Shown piece by piece: positions 27,646-38,734 of a DNA stretch of 64,000 nucleotides. A program made the position numbers and the translations under genes. Position 1 is the stretch's first letter. Every line of letters begins with the position of its first letter. The notes beneath the pieces are model-generated. The model was not told the origin of the DNA. It saw only the letters and a program-made list of their open reading frames with translations, and did no database searches. The stretch is from Rhypophila decipiens (lineage: Eukaryota; Ascomycota; Sordariomycetes; Sordariales; Naviculisporaceae): positions 1-64,000 of the forward strand of contig MU858139.1 of assembly GCA_033297075.1 (NCBI GenBank), read 5' to 3'.

Positions 27646-28472
27646 ATGCAGATCAGGAACATCATCCTCACCATCTTCACCTCGACCCTTCTCGGAGCAG
27701 ACGCAGTCCAGTTCTCCCCCGATGCTCTCGACGGCATATACGCCGTCATCACCGATGCCAACGGTATAGACCAGCTCCAGCTAATCGAGGAGTTCAACAC
27801 CACCCGACCTCGCTCCTGTCATTGATGTGGGCAAGTGCAGCATGGGCCCCGTGGGTCCCGGGATACTTTCCAAGCGCGAGTCTCTCGGTGTAAGTTTCGC
27901 CGTTCCTTTGCCCATTTTCTTCCAATTATGATCTCCCAACCATTTAAGACACATGACGTTATAAAGCTGACTCCTTCTTAAAAATAACAGTGTCTAGGCC
28001 GAAGTATGGTCCCCGAAGAAACCGATATTGCTGTGGGCAAACTCCAAGCCTACTGCGGCGGCGGGGGGGGGGGGGGGGGGTACCTTTCTTTATGCAAAGA
28101 CAACCGTCAATATAGGCAGCACGTTTTCCATCAAGTGGCACAACAAAGGCGGACACCAAAGCAACCCCACCCGCGAAACCCATAACCGCCCCCCCCCCCC
28201 CCCCCCCCCCCCCCGCCCCCCGCCGGCCCCCCCCCCCCCCCCCCCCCACCTTTCTTTCTGCAAAGACAAGCGTCAAGATAGGCAGCTCGTATGCCTTCAT
28301 GTGCGACTACAAAGGCGGACAGCTCTGCTACGCCAGCGAGGACGCCCAGGCCAACGAGCGCCTCACGGCCAATTGTGGACGGTACAAGGCTGGCTGGTAC
28401 CATGACAACCAGAAGACGTATGGGTATGATTATAGCTGGGACGGGTGGGTTCGTGTTTGCGAAAATATGTAG
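27646..28472 (+). pseudogene. Disrupted gene for a small secreted cysteine-containing protein
   Basis: Begins with a good signal peptide (MQIRNIILTIF...) and a pro-segment LDGIYAVITDANG that resembles the one in the intact gene at 46029. After about 50 codons the frame is lost: one extra C in the CACCACCC run near 27805-27815 leads to an early TGA, while the next frame continues with cysteine-containing sequence and a Kex2-like site (LSKRE). An intron probably spans 27890-27990. Exon 2 reads CLGRSMVPEE..LQAYCGG, then runs into G18 (28063-28080), a degenerate copy of the following exon segment (28081-28188), C26 and C21 runs, and finally an open C-terminal part (about 28260-28472) with ANCGRYKAGWY. 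The function of the family is unknown. Alternatively the damage could partly be assembly error in the homopolymers. Confidence 0.65.
28063..28247. repeat. G18 / C26 / C21 homopolymers flanking a duplicated segment
   Basis: Runs: G at 28063-28080, C at 28189-28214 and C at 28227-28247. Between and after them lie two direct copies of an 81-nt segment (from about 28082 and 28248), roughly 80% identical without gaps. The G and C runs are mutually complementary, so the single strand could fold back. They fall inside the secreted-protein pseudogene at what looks like a Gly-codon stretch. Confidence 0.8.
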
Positions 28473-29207
28473 GTAAGGTGGGTTTCTGACGAGGAGTTTG
28501 AAGTTCCTTGTCGGGGATGGGCAGATGGAATGTCGATTTGGTTGATTTTAGATGTTTGGACTTGTCTTCGTACGTTCGCGGTTAGATGTAACTCTTAGTT
28601 TTCTGATTAACATCGTTAGCTTCCTTTGGTTCTCAGTCCTCTCCTGGTACCACTGTGTTTGTGAACGAGATGGTGATGCTTGAGGGCTGGTTACTGAAGT
28701 GTGTTCAAGCAGTTCATACAGCCTGGCAGCTTTGAGCTGGATTGAATATGAGCGCTCGGGGCTTCTTGAGTTAGCTCAATACGCATTTTTGGGTATGGAG
28801 GTAATTAATAGGTACCTAGCTATTATTTTTGCCAGGGTTGGGAGCTCGATGAAAGCTTGTTGTGAATTTGAGCAGAGACCGTCTCGGCTGGGGGGTAGGC
28901 TCCTTCCACCTGTTAGCAGCCGGTCCCCTTAAAATGGGGGTACTCGCAGAGCGGTCAGCAGACTGAATAACAGACTGGTCGGCTTGTTGTTGGGCGTTCA
29001 CTGGTAAGAGTGGGTCGTGCGTCTGTTGTTGTTGCCTAGTGCGGTTTGACTGTCTTCGCGAACAAGACCAAATACCGGAAATTTTCTTCCAAAGTTTTCC
29101 TTGATTCCGCACACACATCCTGAAGCCCAGCCATTCGGGATTCCAACTTCAACCACAATCAAACCCAATCAAACGATTGAAAAGCGAATCTTCAGTTTAT
29201 CGCCAAC
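28473..29207. other. Intergenic region
   Basis: About 730 bp between the secreted-protein pseudogene and the kinase pseudogene. No supported frame or motif. Confidence 0.55.
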
Positions 29208-30511
29208 ATGGCCTCTAACTCTTCTGAAATTGAGCCCGGAAGAACCGTCGTCGGCCATCGCGCTGTATATATCGTCGAGGAATTGCTGTATAGTGCTCCG
29301 TGGGTAGCAATCCACCGCGCGACGTATGTACTATTCTACTATCTCCATTATCGCTCTACTGGGCTTGAGGTTCGAACTCGAATACTCGAGCCTCTAACAA
29401 AGAGTGCATGCCCCTGCATCTTCGGTACAGAGCCATCAGGCTGACAAGTTGTCAATTCTAACCCGGACAGAGACCGTTACGAGACCAATGCCATCATCAA
29501 GGTGGCGGATTACGAGGCGCGCATGCAGTTGGAGCAGAGCCTTTTGGATGCATTCGAGCAGACCGGTGGCCACCCATCCATTCGAGGCTTGTAGGACAGC
29601 GTCGAAGATGTGGAGTACAACGGCCGCTGTCTCATTCTGGAGTATCTCGATTCCGACTTGCGCAGGGAGTCTTTCTTCAACAGACTCTCTCAAGCCGAAA
29701 TCAAGCAAGTCGCCAAGTCCGTCTTGCAAGCTCTCGTGGCTATCCACGAGAAGGGCTATATCCATGGAGGTAGGTTTCCGCTCTTCTGATTTCGAACACC
29801 ATTCTGTTTTTCAGCTACTGACAACCCTTTAGATGTCAAAACCGGCAACGTCTTTGTCAATATTGGCAAGCAGCCTGGCGAGCCGCGCTTCACGGCAATC
29901 AAGCTGGGCGACTTTAGCGCCTCTGTTCTCGACGGGTCCTACATGGCAAGAATGGGCTTTCCCGCCGGCGCCCCCCGCTCTCGCAGCCCCGAGAGCCATC
30001 TTCGCCTGCCCTGGGGCCAGCCCACTGATATCTGGTCATTTGGAAATCTCTTAAGTTTACACACTTCTTCGAGGGCACCTCATAATCTCTACTCGTTACT
30101 GACACGCCCCACTTCACTTGATAGATCATCTCTCTTCTCTACGGCAACAACTATGCCATCTTTCGCCACCTCCCCAGCGACATAGGGGCTCATGAGCAGC
30201 CCGACTTCACCGAGTCGCAGAAAATTCTGCGCAAAATGTACCACTGCTTCGGTCCGTTCCCCGAGAGCCTCGTCGCCGGCGTCGAGGACGATAATATGTT
30301 GGATGCCCTCGTGAGGATCCATGCGCTGCCTGGCTCGGCGACGCTGTTCAGTGAGGTCTCGCCTCGCGAGGTCCCTGTCGCGGACAGGGACTTCATCCTC
30401 AGGATCATGAAGTTTGATCCGGAGGAGAGGCCCACTGCGGCGGAGCTGCTGGCCGATGAGTGGTTTGCGGAGGTGTCGGAGGACACGCGGGCGGCCCCTG
30501 CGGAGGCTTGA
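29208..30511 (+). pseudogene. Protein-kinase-like gene with a nonsense codon and a broken splice donor
   Basis: Exons by homology of the reading: 29208-29323, 29471-29769, 29833-30050 and 30125-30511; total 1020 nt, 340 codons. Kinase marks: the ATP-site Lys in AIIKVAD, the catalytic loop IHGDVKTGNVF (HGD in place of HRD), the metal loop GDFSAS (DFS in place of DFG), helix F DIWSFGNL, and the C-lobe end RIMKFDPEERPTAAELL. The glycine loop is degenerate. Two lesions: an in-frame TAG at 29592-29594 between IRGL and DSVEDVEYN, and the third donor reading TTAAGT instead of GTAAGT at 30051, although that junction is required to join FGNL to IISLLYG in phase. The rest of the frame is intact, so decay looks recent. 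It might still yield a short N-terminal product. The substrate is unknown. Confidence 0.8.
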
Positions 30512-30760
30512 GGGACTCGGAGGCATGCCGGTCTGGAATTTCTTTTCTTTTCTTTAATCTTTTTTCCTACCCTTTCTTTTTCTTTTTGGACGACTGCGAT
30601 GATACATGCATGTGAGAATAGAAAAATTGGCATTTATAAATGCAGAAATATGCCTTCGAAGATGTGAACTATGCATGTGAATAAAAATTACGCTTATGAA
30701 CTGAGTAAACGAAAGGCCAGTATAATTCCCACCACCGAGCAAAAAAGTCCGAAAAGGTGA

Positions 30761-30849
30761 TCCCCTCGACCGGAATCGAGCCGGTGACCTTTCGGTTTAT
30801 GATTGAGACAATTACAGCCGAACGTGATAGCCAACTACACCACAAGGGG
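30761..30849 (-). tRNA. tRNA-Tyr (anticodon GTA), with an intron of about 15 nt
   Basis: Read on the minus strand, the acceptor stem CCCCTTG pairs with CGAGGGG (one G-U), and the discriminator is A. The anticodon stem TTCGG/CCGAA closes a loop CTGTAAA once about 15 nt are removed after position 37, the standard intron site. The T-arm is ACCGG-CTCGATT-CCGGT and the D-arm contains AGTTGG. The C1-G72 pair is the eukaryotic tyrosine identity element and eukaryotic tRNA-Tyr genes normally carry such an intron, which supports the assignment. Confidence 0.9.
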
Positions 30850-31678
30850 GGTTATTTGTTGATGGAGACTTGTGGAGGTATTGTGGGTTTTGAGGAGGGT
30901 CACCGGTGAGTCAGTAATATGGAGACCTGAGAGGATCCACTTGCCCCTTTTTGTGCTTGTTTTGAAGACTGAATCAACAAGGAAGCCGTTGCTCCCAGTG
31001 CCTGGAGTTGTTATCGTTTGCTTGGACTTCAACAGGCCCTGGTATCGATCGAGGGTCGGCGAAAGTGCGTCACTGCTATCTGATGAACATTCGGATTTAT
31101 ATCCTATACTTGCAAATCGAACTCTTTACCGACTAATTCCGTATTGTACAGCTCGTTTCAGATGAGAAACCACCTCATGGCGGCTCATGAATCATCACGG
31201 GTCATTCATGTTGTACATAAAAGCAGCCAGGTACACCTGTAGCCTGTAAGAGCTACCGACATGCCAAATGATTATTATCATTCTCGGTACTCTCGATTGG
31301 TCAGGTCAACTTCAGACAGGTAACTTTCCAATATCCCGATTTGTACGTCTTCGGCGTCAGCACAGCCACCTAAACCACCGCTCATCGTGTGGTCTCAGAT
31401 GCTGGATGCCTGGCGGCCGCCCCCACTTTATCCCCTCTTCCTTCAGTCGGGAACTGTACCACAGAGACCAGAACAGCAACATCATCTTACAATTTCTAAA
31501 TTCTTGGAAAGATTGATAAGTGACTATCAGTCATCGCGAAGAGACAACGGAACGACTGGTTACTCGTGTGAACAAAGTAAGCCCATGCCATAACTCCTTC
31601 GTATGTCATATCCGAAGCCTCAAGATCTAACATTTAACCAACAAAGGTCAATCCGAGTCGGCAAGAAATATTCACACC

Positions 31679-31879
31679 ATGCCCGGCGAGAAACTCAAGT
31701 TCGCCAACTCGAGCCCGAACTCAGCAAAGAAGGCATCCCCTTTGGTCCCCAAAGACCGCCGCGACGGCTGGTACGAGGTCGTCTATTACTACTCGGGGTA
31801 TTACGTTGCCGAACCGGGCACGTCCAAGCCGGATGGAAGTGTCGAGGCGGCTCCGGGGCGACGGCCGACGGAGCAGTGA
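31679..31879 (+). CDS. Possible small protein, 66 residues
   Basis: Single short frame starting MPGEKLKFANSSPNS and containing an aromatic stretch WYEVVYYYSGYYVAEPG. Codon choice is C/G-ending, as in the real genes nearby, and the A-rich context before the ATG (ACACC) is good. No family is recognised, and no intron or partner exon is evident. It could also be a remnant of a larger gene. Weak call. Confidence 0.25.
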   Translation: MPGEKLKFANSSPNSAKKASPLVPKDRRDGWYEVVYYYSGYYVAEPGTSKPDGSVEAAPGRRPTEQ

Positions 31880-32275
31880 TTGACTGCCAGTAGGAACGGA
31901 GGTTTTTGGAGTATCGGGGAGAAAAAGGTTGCTATCGGAAGGGGCGGGTATAAAGATGGGAGGTTGAATCTCGGCTTCCCTTGGAATTTGAGTCACGCCA
32001 GGGCGACAACTGTTGTAGGCGTTTGTGGTCTGCAGAAGAGTCAAGCGATTTCACAACAGGTTAATGCGTTCAAGAACGAACTGAAAGTGGCGTTCAGTCG
32101 TGAGATGAACATGTCTCTTATGAGGGATGGGGCTTGATCTCATTTGCGTTCTATATCCCAGCTGAGAGTGGTAAAAATGAGAAACAGCCAATGTGAAAGA
32201 AGAATCAAATGGATTCTGAATTTATGCGGTTTTATGCGAGTCGTCGGGCTGTGTAACCGAAGACAGCGCAATCTC

Positions 32276-34642
32276 TTACACCAAAACAATATCCTCGACG
32301 TCAGGAAACCTCTCCAGAGCCTCGCCATGCATCATCCCCTGGATATATCCCTCTCCAACGAACTCGTACCGTCCTTGTTCCATCTTGCGCAAAACCACGG
32401 GCGTCTCGGCACCGTCGAGAACCCACACCTCATCGCCCCTTGTTCCATCTGCTGGTCCCAACACCACCTGTACCATGTCCCCGCAAGCCACCGAGTATAT
32501 CGTGCGGTTATTAAGAGAAGCTTCGGCCTGTGCTTCGAAATCCTTGAACGCGTGCTCGCGCAGCTCAAGCTCGAGTATCTTCTCAACCGTGGCGGGCTGT
32601 CGTTGTTCGCCAAAGTAGACACCATTGACACGCGTACCGTACAGTATCGCCTTATCCAAGCGGCTGTTGAATGTATCCCACCTCAGATGACTTCCTTCCA
32701 ACTCGTGAGAAGTGAGAACGCTGAGAAGGTCACCAATTGAAGAGGAGTCGTTCAGCTGTGCGGCATCGGTGTATCCAAGTTTGATCTGACGGGTGTTCCA
32801 TATCCGAGACGCCTCGGGCGTTTGCTCTAGCTTACCATAAGAGTGGAGATACTGGTCAATAAGGTAGTTGAGAAATTGATTGGCGAGCTCAGCTGATGGA
32901 GCTGGAGAGATTCCTCGGAAAGTGTCTCGTGTCAGAGTTCGGGCGAGGTTCTCCAGTGGGGATATAGTTGCATCGGGGGAATGTCTGGAATCAATTCCAA
33001 TTGTTAGTTATATCATCAGCAAAAACGACTCGGAGCTTGAGATTGGCCGCCTTACTCACCCGTGAGCCTGTACTTTCGATGGGCAACTTGAAGAAGTGGC
33101 ATGAAACAGCCAGAGAAGGTTCCCCCATCCTTGCCATCTCTCATCCATCATACCCCGGGACAAAAGTAACGAACAGACGGAATTGACAACACCCAGGAGC
33201 CGCCCTCGCACCTGCAGCTCCCGATCCTCCAGCAACCCGTTGTCAGGCTTCCATGTCTCGCCACCGGAAGCCATCCAGTCGTTTCCCCTTCCTGCCCCGG
33301 TCTTCATAGCCCCCCCATCATGCTTCGCGCTGAATTCTGGCACCCAAGACGGCAGGTTTTTATTCTTCCGGTTGCGATTTGGTTCGCGGTGTCCAAAAAT
33401 CCGGAGATCCTCATGCAGTCGACACAAATGCCTTGCAGTCCGCGTATATATAACCTCGACTGGAGACTCATAGTCGACTTTGAGGTCTCCAAGAGGGTCA
33501 GATGTTAGCCCAAGCAAGGCATATACCTTGTCTCTTGGATCCGTGGCCTGTGTATCTCGATGATCCTGGAGCAAAGCATCCAATCCCGCTCTGTCTCGAC
33601 TTCTGGTCCCTCCCACTACCAGAGCTACATGCCTTCGCGCCCCGATGCGTAGCAGGGACGATGCCGAATTCCACGTATCCACACTGTTTTCCGCCTTGGT
33701 TTCAGGGTTGAAGATGTCTGCAATCACCTTGTTGATGATTTGACTTCCTCCCCATGCCCTGACCTGCTCCAGGAAATGAACGGCCTTGCTGAAATGATGC
33801 CATGTGATTATAGCATCATGGATACACATGTCCATCTTTCGCGCCTTGAGGACCTCCTGCACAATCCAGGCGCGACAAAAGTATGGACGCGATACGAATC
33901 CGAACCAGGCCCGCCATTCCTTGAGGGTGATGAATTCGATTCCTAACTTCTCATACGCCTCCGGCTCGAGGAGGTCAGCCGTTGTGACCCAGTCGTACTT
34001 TTGTCTTTCCAGTTCCCTGCAGCAAGTCCGATCAGTCACTGGTAGTCCAAATTCAAGAGGAACAGATGGTCGAAGAATGAATAAAATTACTCACATCTCC
34101 TCCTCTCCAATGCAAACCTTGCCGACGGTGGCCAGATTTTGAATCACTTTCAGCGCATCATCCGTAAACTCATCGCTCGTCCCCAGCCAAGCCAGAATAC
34201 CCTCGGCGCGTTCAAAAATCTCCCCCATCATCATGACCTGGTCTTCTCGCTCTGCGATATTGCCTTGGTCGATGCAGATGGCGTCGATCCACACCAACTC
34301 CTCTCGCTGACCTTCCGCGAGGTGGAGCATCATGAGGGCGTTCGATAGGTTGGGGCGCACAAGGAAAGTGCACCCGTTGCAACCAAACTGATCGGTAGGT
34401 TTGTTCCATTTAGAGTCGGAATCGGCGGTGCTGTTCGGGTTCAGATACGGGAAGCCCCATGTGTAAGAGAGGGCTGTGAAGGGCGGGAGGGTGGATGGAG
34501 AAGCGAGGTCGTGTACGGTGAGGGTGAAGGACTGTTCTTTCTCCAAATCATTGAGGCGGATGAGGCGGATGTGCGTCTTTGAAGGGAGCGGTTCGTAGGT
34601 GTAAAGTGGACGTGGTGATGTTGCTGATGGCGACTGGGACAT
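32276..34642 (-). CDS. HET-domain protein (heterokaryon incompatibility family)
   Basis: Protein of 737 residues; exons on the minus strand are 34642-34095, 34016-33060 and 32984-32276 (2214 nt). The HET domain (PF06985) starts near residue 50. Its marks are FTALSYTWG, the central ELVWIDAICIDQGN followed by EREDQVMMMGEIF, and GILAWLG, then SRPYFCRAWIVQEV and DPRDKVYALLGL further on. The C-terminal third has the usual variable architecture without a recognised NACHT, WD40 or TPR repeat. HET proteins trigger cell death when genetically different hyphae fuse, but most genomic copies have no known allelic partner. No lesion is seen. The third exon has no independent domain signature. Confidence 0.92.
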
Positions 34643-35220
34643 TGTGACTTCCTGATTGAGTGCAAAATGGAGAGAGAGGTTGATGGTGCTGTATCCGAAC
34701 CGAAAGGAAGGTAGGAAGGTGGGTTGGGCTTTAAATGAAATGAGAAGGTGAATTGCAAGGCCCTCCGACGACCCCCTCCAAACGTAGTCAATAGATAGCC
34801 GCCACCAAGGTTGAAGCTGAAAAATAATACTCTCCTATTTGGGCTATTCCGGCCGTATCTGGAAAGAAGCCAAGAAGTCTGTCCATTTCGGTTTAGATTG
34901 TGCCAAATACTGCTATGAGGTTGCTCCCTCCCTCACAGCCCTCCTCAAATTCGGGTAAAAAGGTTGCCGCGTGGGTGCATAGGATATTGCAGGAATCCAG
35001 TTATCATGTCTTAACCTAGGTAGAAAATAAAAACCAACAATCATCGCATCATGGTATTATATAGCATTTAACTCGTAACAGGAAAGCGCCCAAAGCACTG
35101 GAAAATATCCAAGACCTACCTCCCCGACTCCTCATCATAGGGCCAAACGTCGTCGTCTCTCGTCAAACATGAGCTCGACACAATCGACCCTTACAATCTC
35201 ACCACAATCCTCTATCCGAA
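34643..35220. other. Intergenic region
   Basis: About 580 bp between the HET gene promoter and the 3' end of the LRAT-like gene. Nothing else is recognised. Confidence 0.55.
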
Positions 35221-36419
35221 TCAACAACAGTGTAATTTCCCTCCGTGACCCTGATCCTTCCCCGACCCCGAGACCTTAGGGTTATGGGCATCCAGCTTGG
35301 TGGTATTCTCGTCCATGACGATTTGCGCATTCTGCACGGCGGCCGTCTTGCCTCCGGCTTGGGCATTCTGCTTGGCGTCTTCTTCGTCGTCCTCCTGCGT
35401 GACGTCGAACAGCTCCGCCACGGTGCCTTCGCCCGTCGCCCGCTGGTAGATGGCGTACGTGGTGGCGAACTCGCGACGCGCGCCCGCCTGGATGGCCTCG
35501 AGCATGAGGACGGCGAAGTTCTGGCAGTTGTTGCTTATCAGGTTGTAGGCTGGCCTTTTCTCGCGCATGTTGTAGATGACCATTTCGCCTGTTTATTTTC
35601 GTCAGCCAAATGTCCAGGGCGTTGCCACAGTGAGCTTGGATGCTTTGCTTACCGGCTTGTCTGAGTGCCTCGTCGTTGAAGCTTGTTTTCCCGACCTCGA
35701 ATTTGCGCCATTCCTGATCTGTGACCTTTTCGTTGGTGTAAATGACATGGAGTTGCTCGTCCTATATCCATGTCAGCTTCCCTCTATATTTCCCCCACCA
35801 TCTTATCCAATCGATGACTTACCATCCACAACTGATGCACGTAATCTCCCACAATGATAGCCCAATGCTGCGTCGGGTCCGGGTAGCTGTTGATCTTCTC
35901 GGTGATCTTGCGTCCCAGCCCGGATTTCTCGGCGAACCACTGTCCCGCGAACCCGGCGACAGGATGCCACCCGATGTACACCGGGCGGTAAGGACCCTTG
36001 ATATTGGGCTTCCCCGACGGGACGACATTGGGCTTCTTGCCCAGCCCAAGGGCCTCTTCCATCTTTGCCTTGCCCTTGACTATCCCGTTGGCGAGCTCTT
36101 CTTTGCCCTTTTCGATGCCTCCTTTCCTATTTTTCAGTCGAGTTAGCCGATTGCACGGTTCCTTGCCTCCATCAAGCCTGTCGCCTGATATACAGACTAT
36201 AGGCTCAAAGGCGGAATGGTGAGCTAATTCTTACCAGAGCGATTTGATAAACCCCATGGAAGAGCTCTTGTCCTCTTTCGCATCGCCATCGGCGCCGGTA
36301 TTCTCTCCATTTTCACTGCTGTTCTTGTTTCCTGCCTCCTGGGTAGCTTCCGCCTCCATCACGGCCCTTGCTTTCGCCTCCCGCTTTTTCTCCTTCTTGT
36401 CGGAACTGAATAGGCCCAT
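35221..36419 (-). CDS. LRAT/NlpC-P60-like protein with possible dual lipidation
   Basis: 321 residues; exons on the minus strand are 36419-36235, 36126-35823, 35761-35653 and 35588-35221 (966 nt). The N-terminus MGLFSSDKKEKK fits the N-myristoylation pattern MGxxxS followed by basic residues. A charged, low-complexity segment runs to about residue 60. The core has HWAIIVGDYVHQLW (His about 148) and, about 75 residues later, YNLISNNCQNFAVLM (Cys about 222). That His/NC pairing and spacing resemble LRAT/H-rev107 and NlpC/P60 thiol acyltransferases or peptidases, whose NCEHF box has the catalytic Cys. The protein ends in HCC, a Rab-like double-cysteine end. The activity is unproven; the similarity is by pattern only. 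All four introns-to-exon joins preserve frame. Confidence 0.75.
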
Positions 36420-37267
36420 TTCTGACCGCTACACTTCAATCCTCGTGATAGCAGATGTTGATAGTGGGTCTGTGTCGGAGGGCAATCCCGATCTCGTCGA
36501 TTGAAGTGGAGAGATATATGGACCAGAAAAAAAATCGTGATATTCCACTCATGAATGGAGACAAGAAAAAAGCAATTGCTTGGGAAATCCAATCTGACAG
36601 CTACAGGTGGCGCTGGCACTGGCGCCAACGCACGCTTTTTTATTCGGCGGCGTGGCGGGGTGCCGCAGCTGAAATGTCTCGTTTCTTTGAGGGCTGCCAA
36701 GCGATATTGGACAGCATCGGAGGTGACAGCCAGGTGGCGCTCACCATTGTAAGATCGGCGCCGGCTGGCCAGCTGGGCTCCCTCTCGAATTAAATCCGGC
36801 TTATCTTCGGATAACCGATTTTTGGCCATTGAACTTCACTCTATTTTGACTGCGGAATTGAGCTTGCGTAAAGGGGCAATTCAAGTTACCAAAATAGTAC
36901 TAAACTCGCTGCACTTCGCCTCCATCACAATGCACGTATTTTACGCGTTGTCGAGGTGAAACCAACCACACACCACCTTCTGCAGCCCAGATCGAGTCCT
37001 CGACATTTGACATCGACATCAATTTGCCGCTCCGTGGATCAAGACGGGTTGTATTTATCTCATCGAACGTTTCAAACACCGGGGGTAAGCTGACGACTCG
37101 GAAATATCAGCCGTTTCTCCTTATCTTCGCACCAAAACATGTACTCTCTGAACCCTTGATATGTCGCTCACCGGCTCAGTGCTCACCAACGACCAAATCA
37201 GGGCCCCGCACAAAACCCTTTGCCAAATCCTCCATGATGACCAACATGTATTTATCTCGCGAAAACA
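36420..37267. other. Intergenic region
   Basis: About 850 bp between two minus-strand genes. Short frames on both strands lack protein-like composition. Confidence 0.55.
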
Positions 37268-38734
37268 TCAAGCACCATAAACGACATAGACCTCGCCGGT
37301 ACTGTCGCTCGACACGAAGAGACGTCCCTTGGCGTCAAAGTCCAATCCAACCGGTCGGAAACAGCTGCCCGGGCACGAGCTGGTGCTGGGGTTCTCCATG
37401 ACAGGAATCGCGGCGGTCTTGCTGGTTGGCGGCTCGACGGGCTTGCCGTCCTGGAAGTCGACCCTCATGACGCGGTATCCATCTGCCGGGCGGCGGTTCC
37501 TGTTGCGGTTTCCCCAAGTCAGCATTTCCTGCAGATAGGGGAGGAACTGAAGGGAAGAAAAAACCCACCAGCTTCCATGGAAAGCGATATACGCAGCCGT
37601 GCCATTCTTGTTAAACTTGACGTCCAACGGCGCGGTATGCGAGTGGAAGTGCACGGTACCGGTTTGTCTTGACGCGCAGTCCGAAGCAGCGGGCGTGCCG
37701 TCGGGCTTGAACAAATCGCCGACTTTGATATTGGCAACTCCGAGCAGGTCGGTATCCCATGCGGGCACGCAGGATGGGTACCCGAAATTGGCGCCCTTGA
37801 GCTTATTGGAGGCTCCCTCTTTGAGGATCCCGTGGTAGTTGAGCTTCTCGGCCGGGTTCTCGTTGTGCACGTCTTTGCCGTTTAGCTTGACGTCGTCCAT
37901 TGAGTTTTCTACTGACCACTGTGTAGCCACGTTCTGAGTTAGCAAATGGGAACGGCTCCGGTACGATACGGGTAAATGGAAGACGCACGATTCCACCCAG
38001 GGGATCCTCGCCCATTCCGACGATATTTCGCAGTCCCCAGCCCAAGAGCTCGCCGCCGGTGGTATACTGGTGGACAGAAGTCAAGCCCTCGCTGATGCTA
38101 AAAGTCCGGATCATGCTTCTACCGGAAGAAGTCTGCGTCGTCGACGTGTCGATGTTGCCATTGGATCCCCGCGCCACGACGATGGTATCGGGATCCGACT
38201 TGGAGACAAGGATCGCCCGCGTCGGGTGAGTACCCGTGTTGGACATGCCCGTGACAATCACCTTGCCGTCCGTGGCCTTTCCGGTCGTGGCGTCATAGTT
38301 GTATGCCGTGACGCTGGCCAGGTTCGAGGTGAAGAGGGTCTTGCCGTCCGCGCTGAGGGAGATTCCATGGTTGGTCTGGAGTATCAAAGTCAAGTCAGTG
38401 ACCATTACCAATCCAAGTCCAAGTGTTTTGGTACTAGGGAGAAGCATACACTCCGGTCAGTAGTGACAGCCGACTTGGAAGCAACGCAGACAATGTCGCC
38501 CTGCTCCTGCAAAACAAGTCTCTGCACTGTCCCGCTGTTTCCCTCTGCCACGAGGAGATTCCCTGCGGTGTCGACAACAATGTGTCGGGGCTGTTGGAGT
38601 CCGGTGGCTAGCAGGCTCACTTTGTAGCCCGAGCCCATCCTCGGCTGGAACCGCTGGTTCACTCCCGAGCAGGTCTGGGCCACCGCGACGGATGCCAGAG
38701 CAGCAAGGGCTGCGAATGGTGTAAATGGTGCCAT
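37268..38734 (-). CDS. Secreted sorbosone dehydrogenase-like protein (AA12 type)
   Basis: 417 residues; exons on the minus strand are 38734-38450, 38375-37989, 37918-37569 and 37499-37268 (1254 nt). A 19-residue signal peptide (ending VAVAQ) is followed by a six-bladed beta-propeller. Blade marks include QQPRHIVVDTAGNLLVAE, THPTRAILVSKSDPDTIVV, GWGLRNIVGMGEDPLGG, NYHGILKEG, YIAFHGSWNRRPADGYRV and RPVGLDFDAKGRLFVSSD. The family holds PQQ-dependent pyranose/sorbosone dehydrogenases (CAZy AA12), which oxidise sugars and can feed electrons to LPMOs. It is unfused: neither an AA8 cytochrome nor a CBM1 is present. I have not verified the PQQ ligands residue by residue. Confidence 0.88.

Larger units (their letters stand above)
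30512..32275. other. Mostly non-coding region with a tRNA gene
   Basis: Holds tRNA-Tyr (30761-30849) and one weak small ORF (31679-31879). The remainder, including the sequence just after the kinase pseudogene (pyrimidine-rich, 30540-30590), shows no gene. Confidence 0.55.

Noticed and set aside
28028..28405. 125-codon frame with Gly/Pro runs across the homopolymers
   Set aside because: The runs are translated homopolymer; the frame mixes the two duplicated segments in different phases and does not match the cysteine-rich reading.
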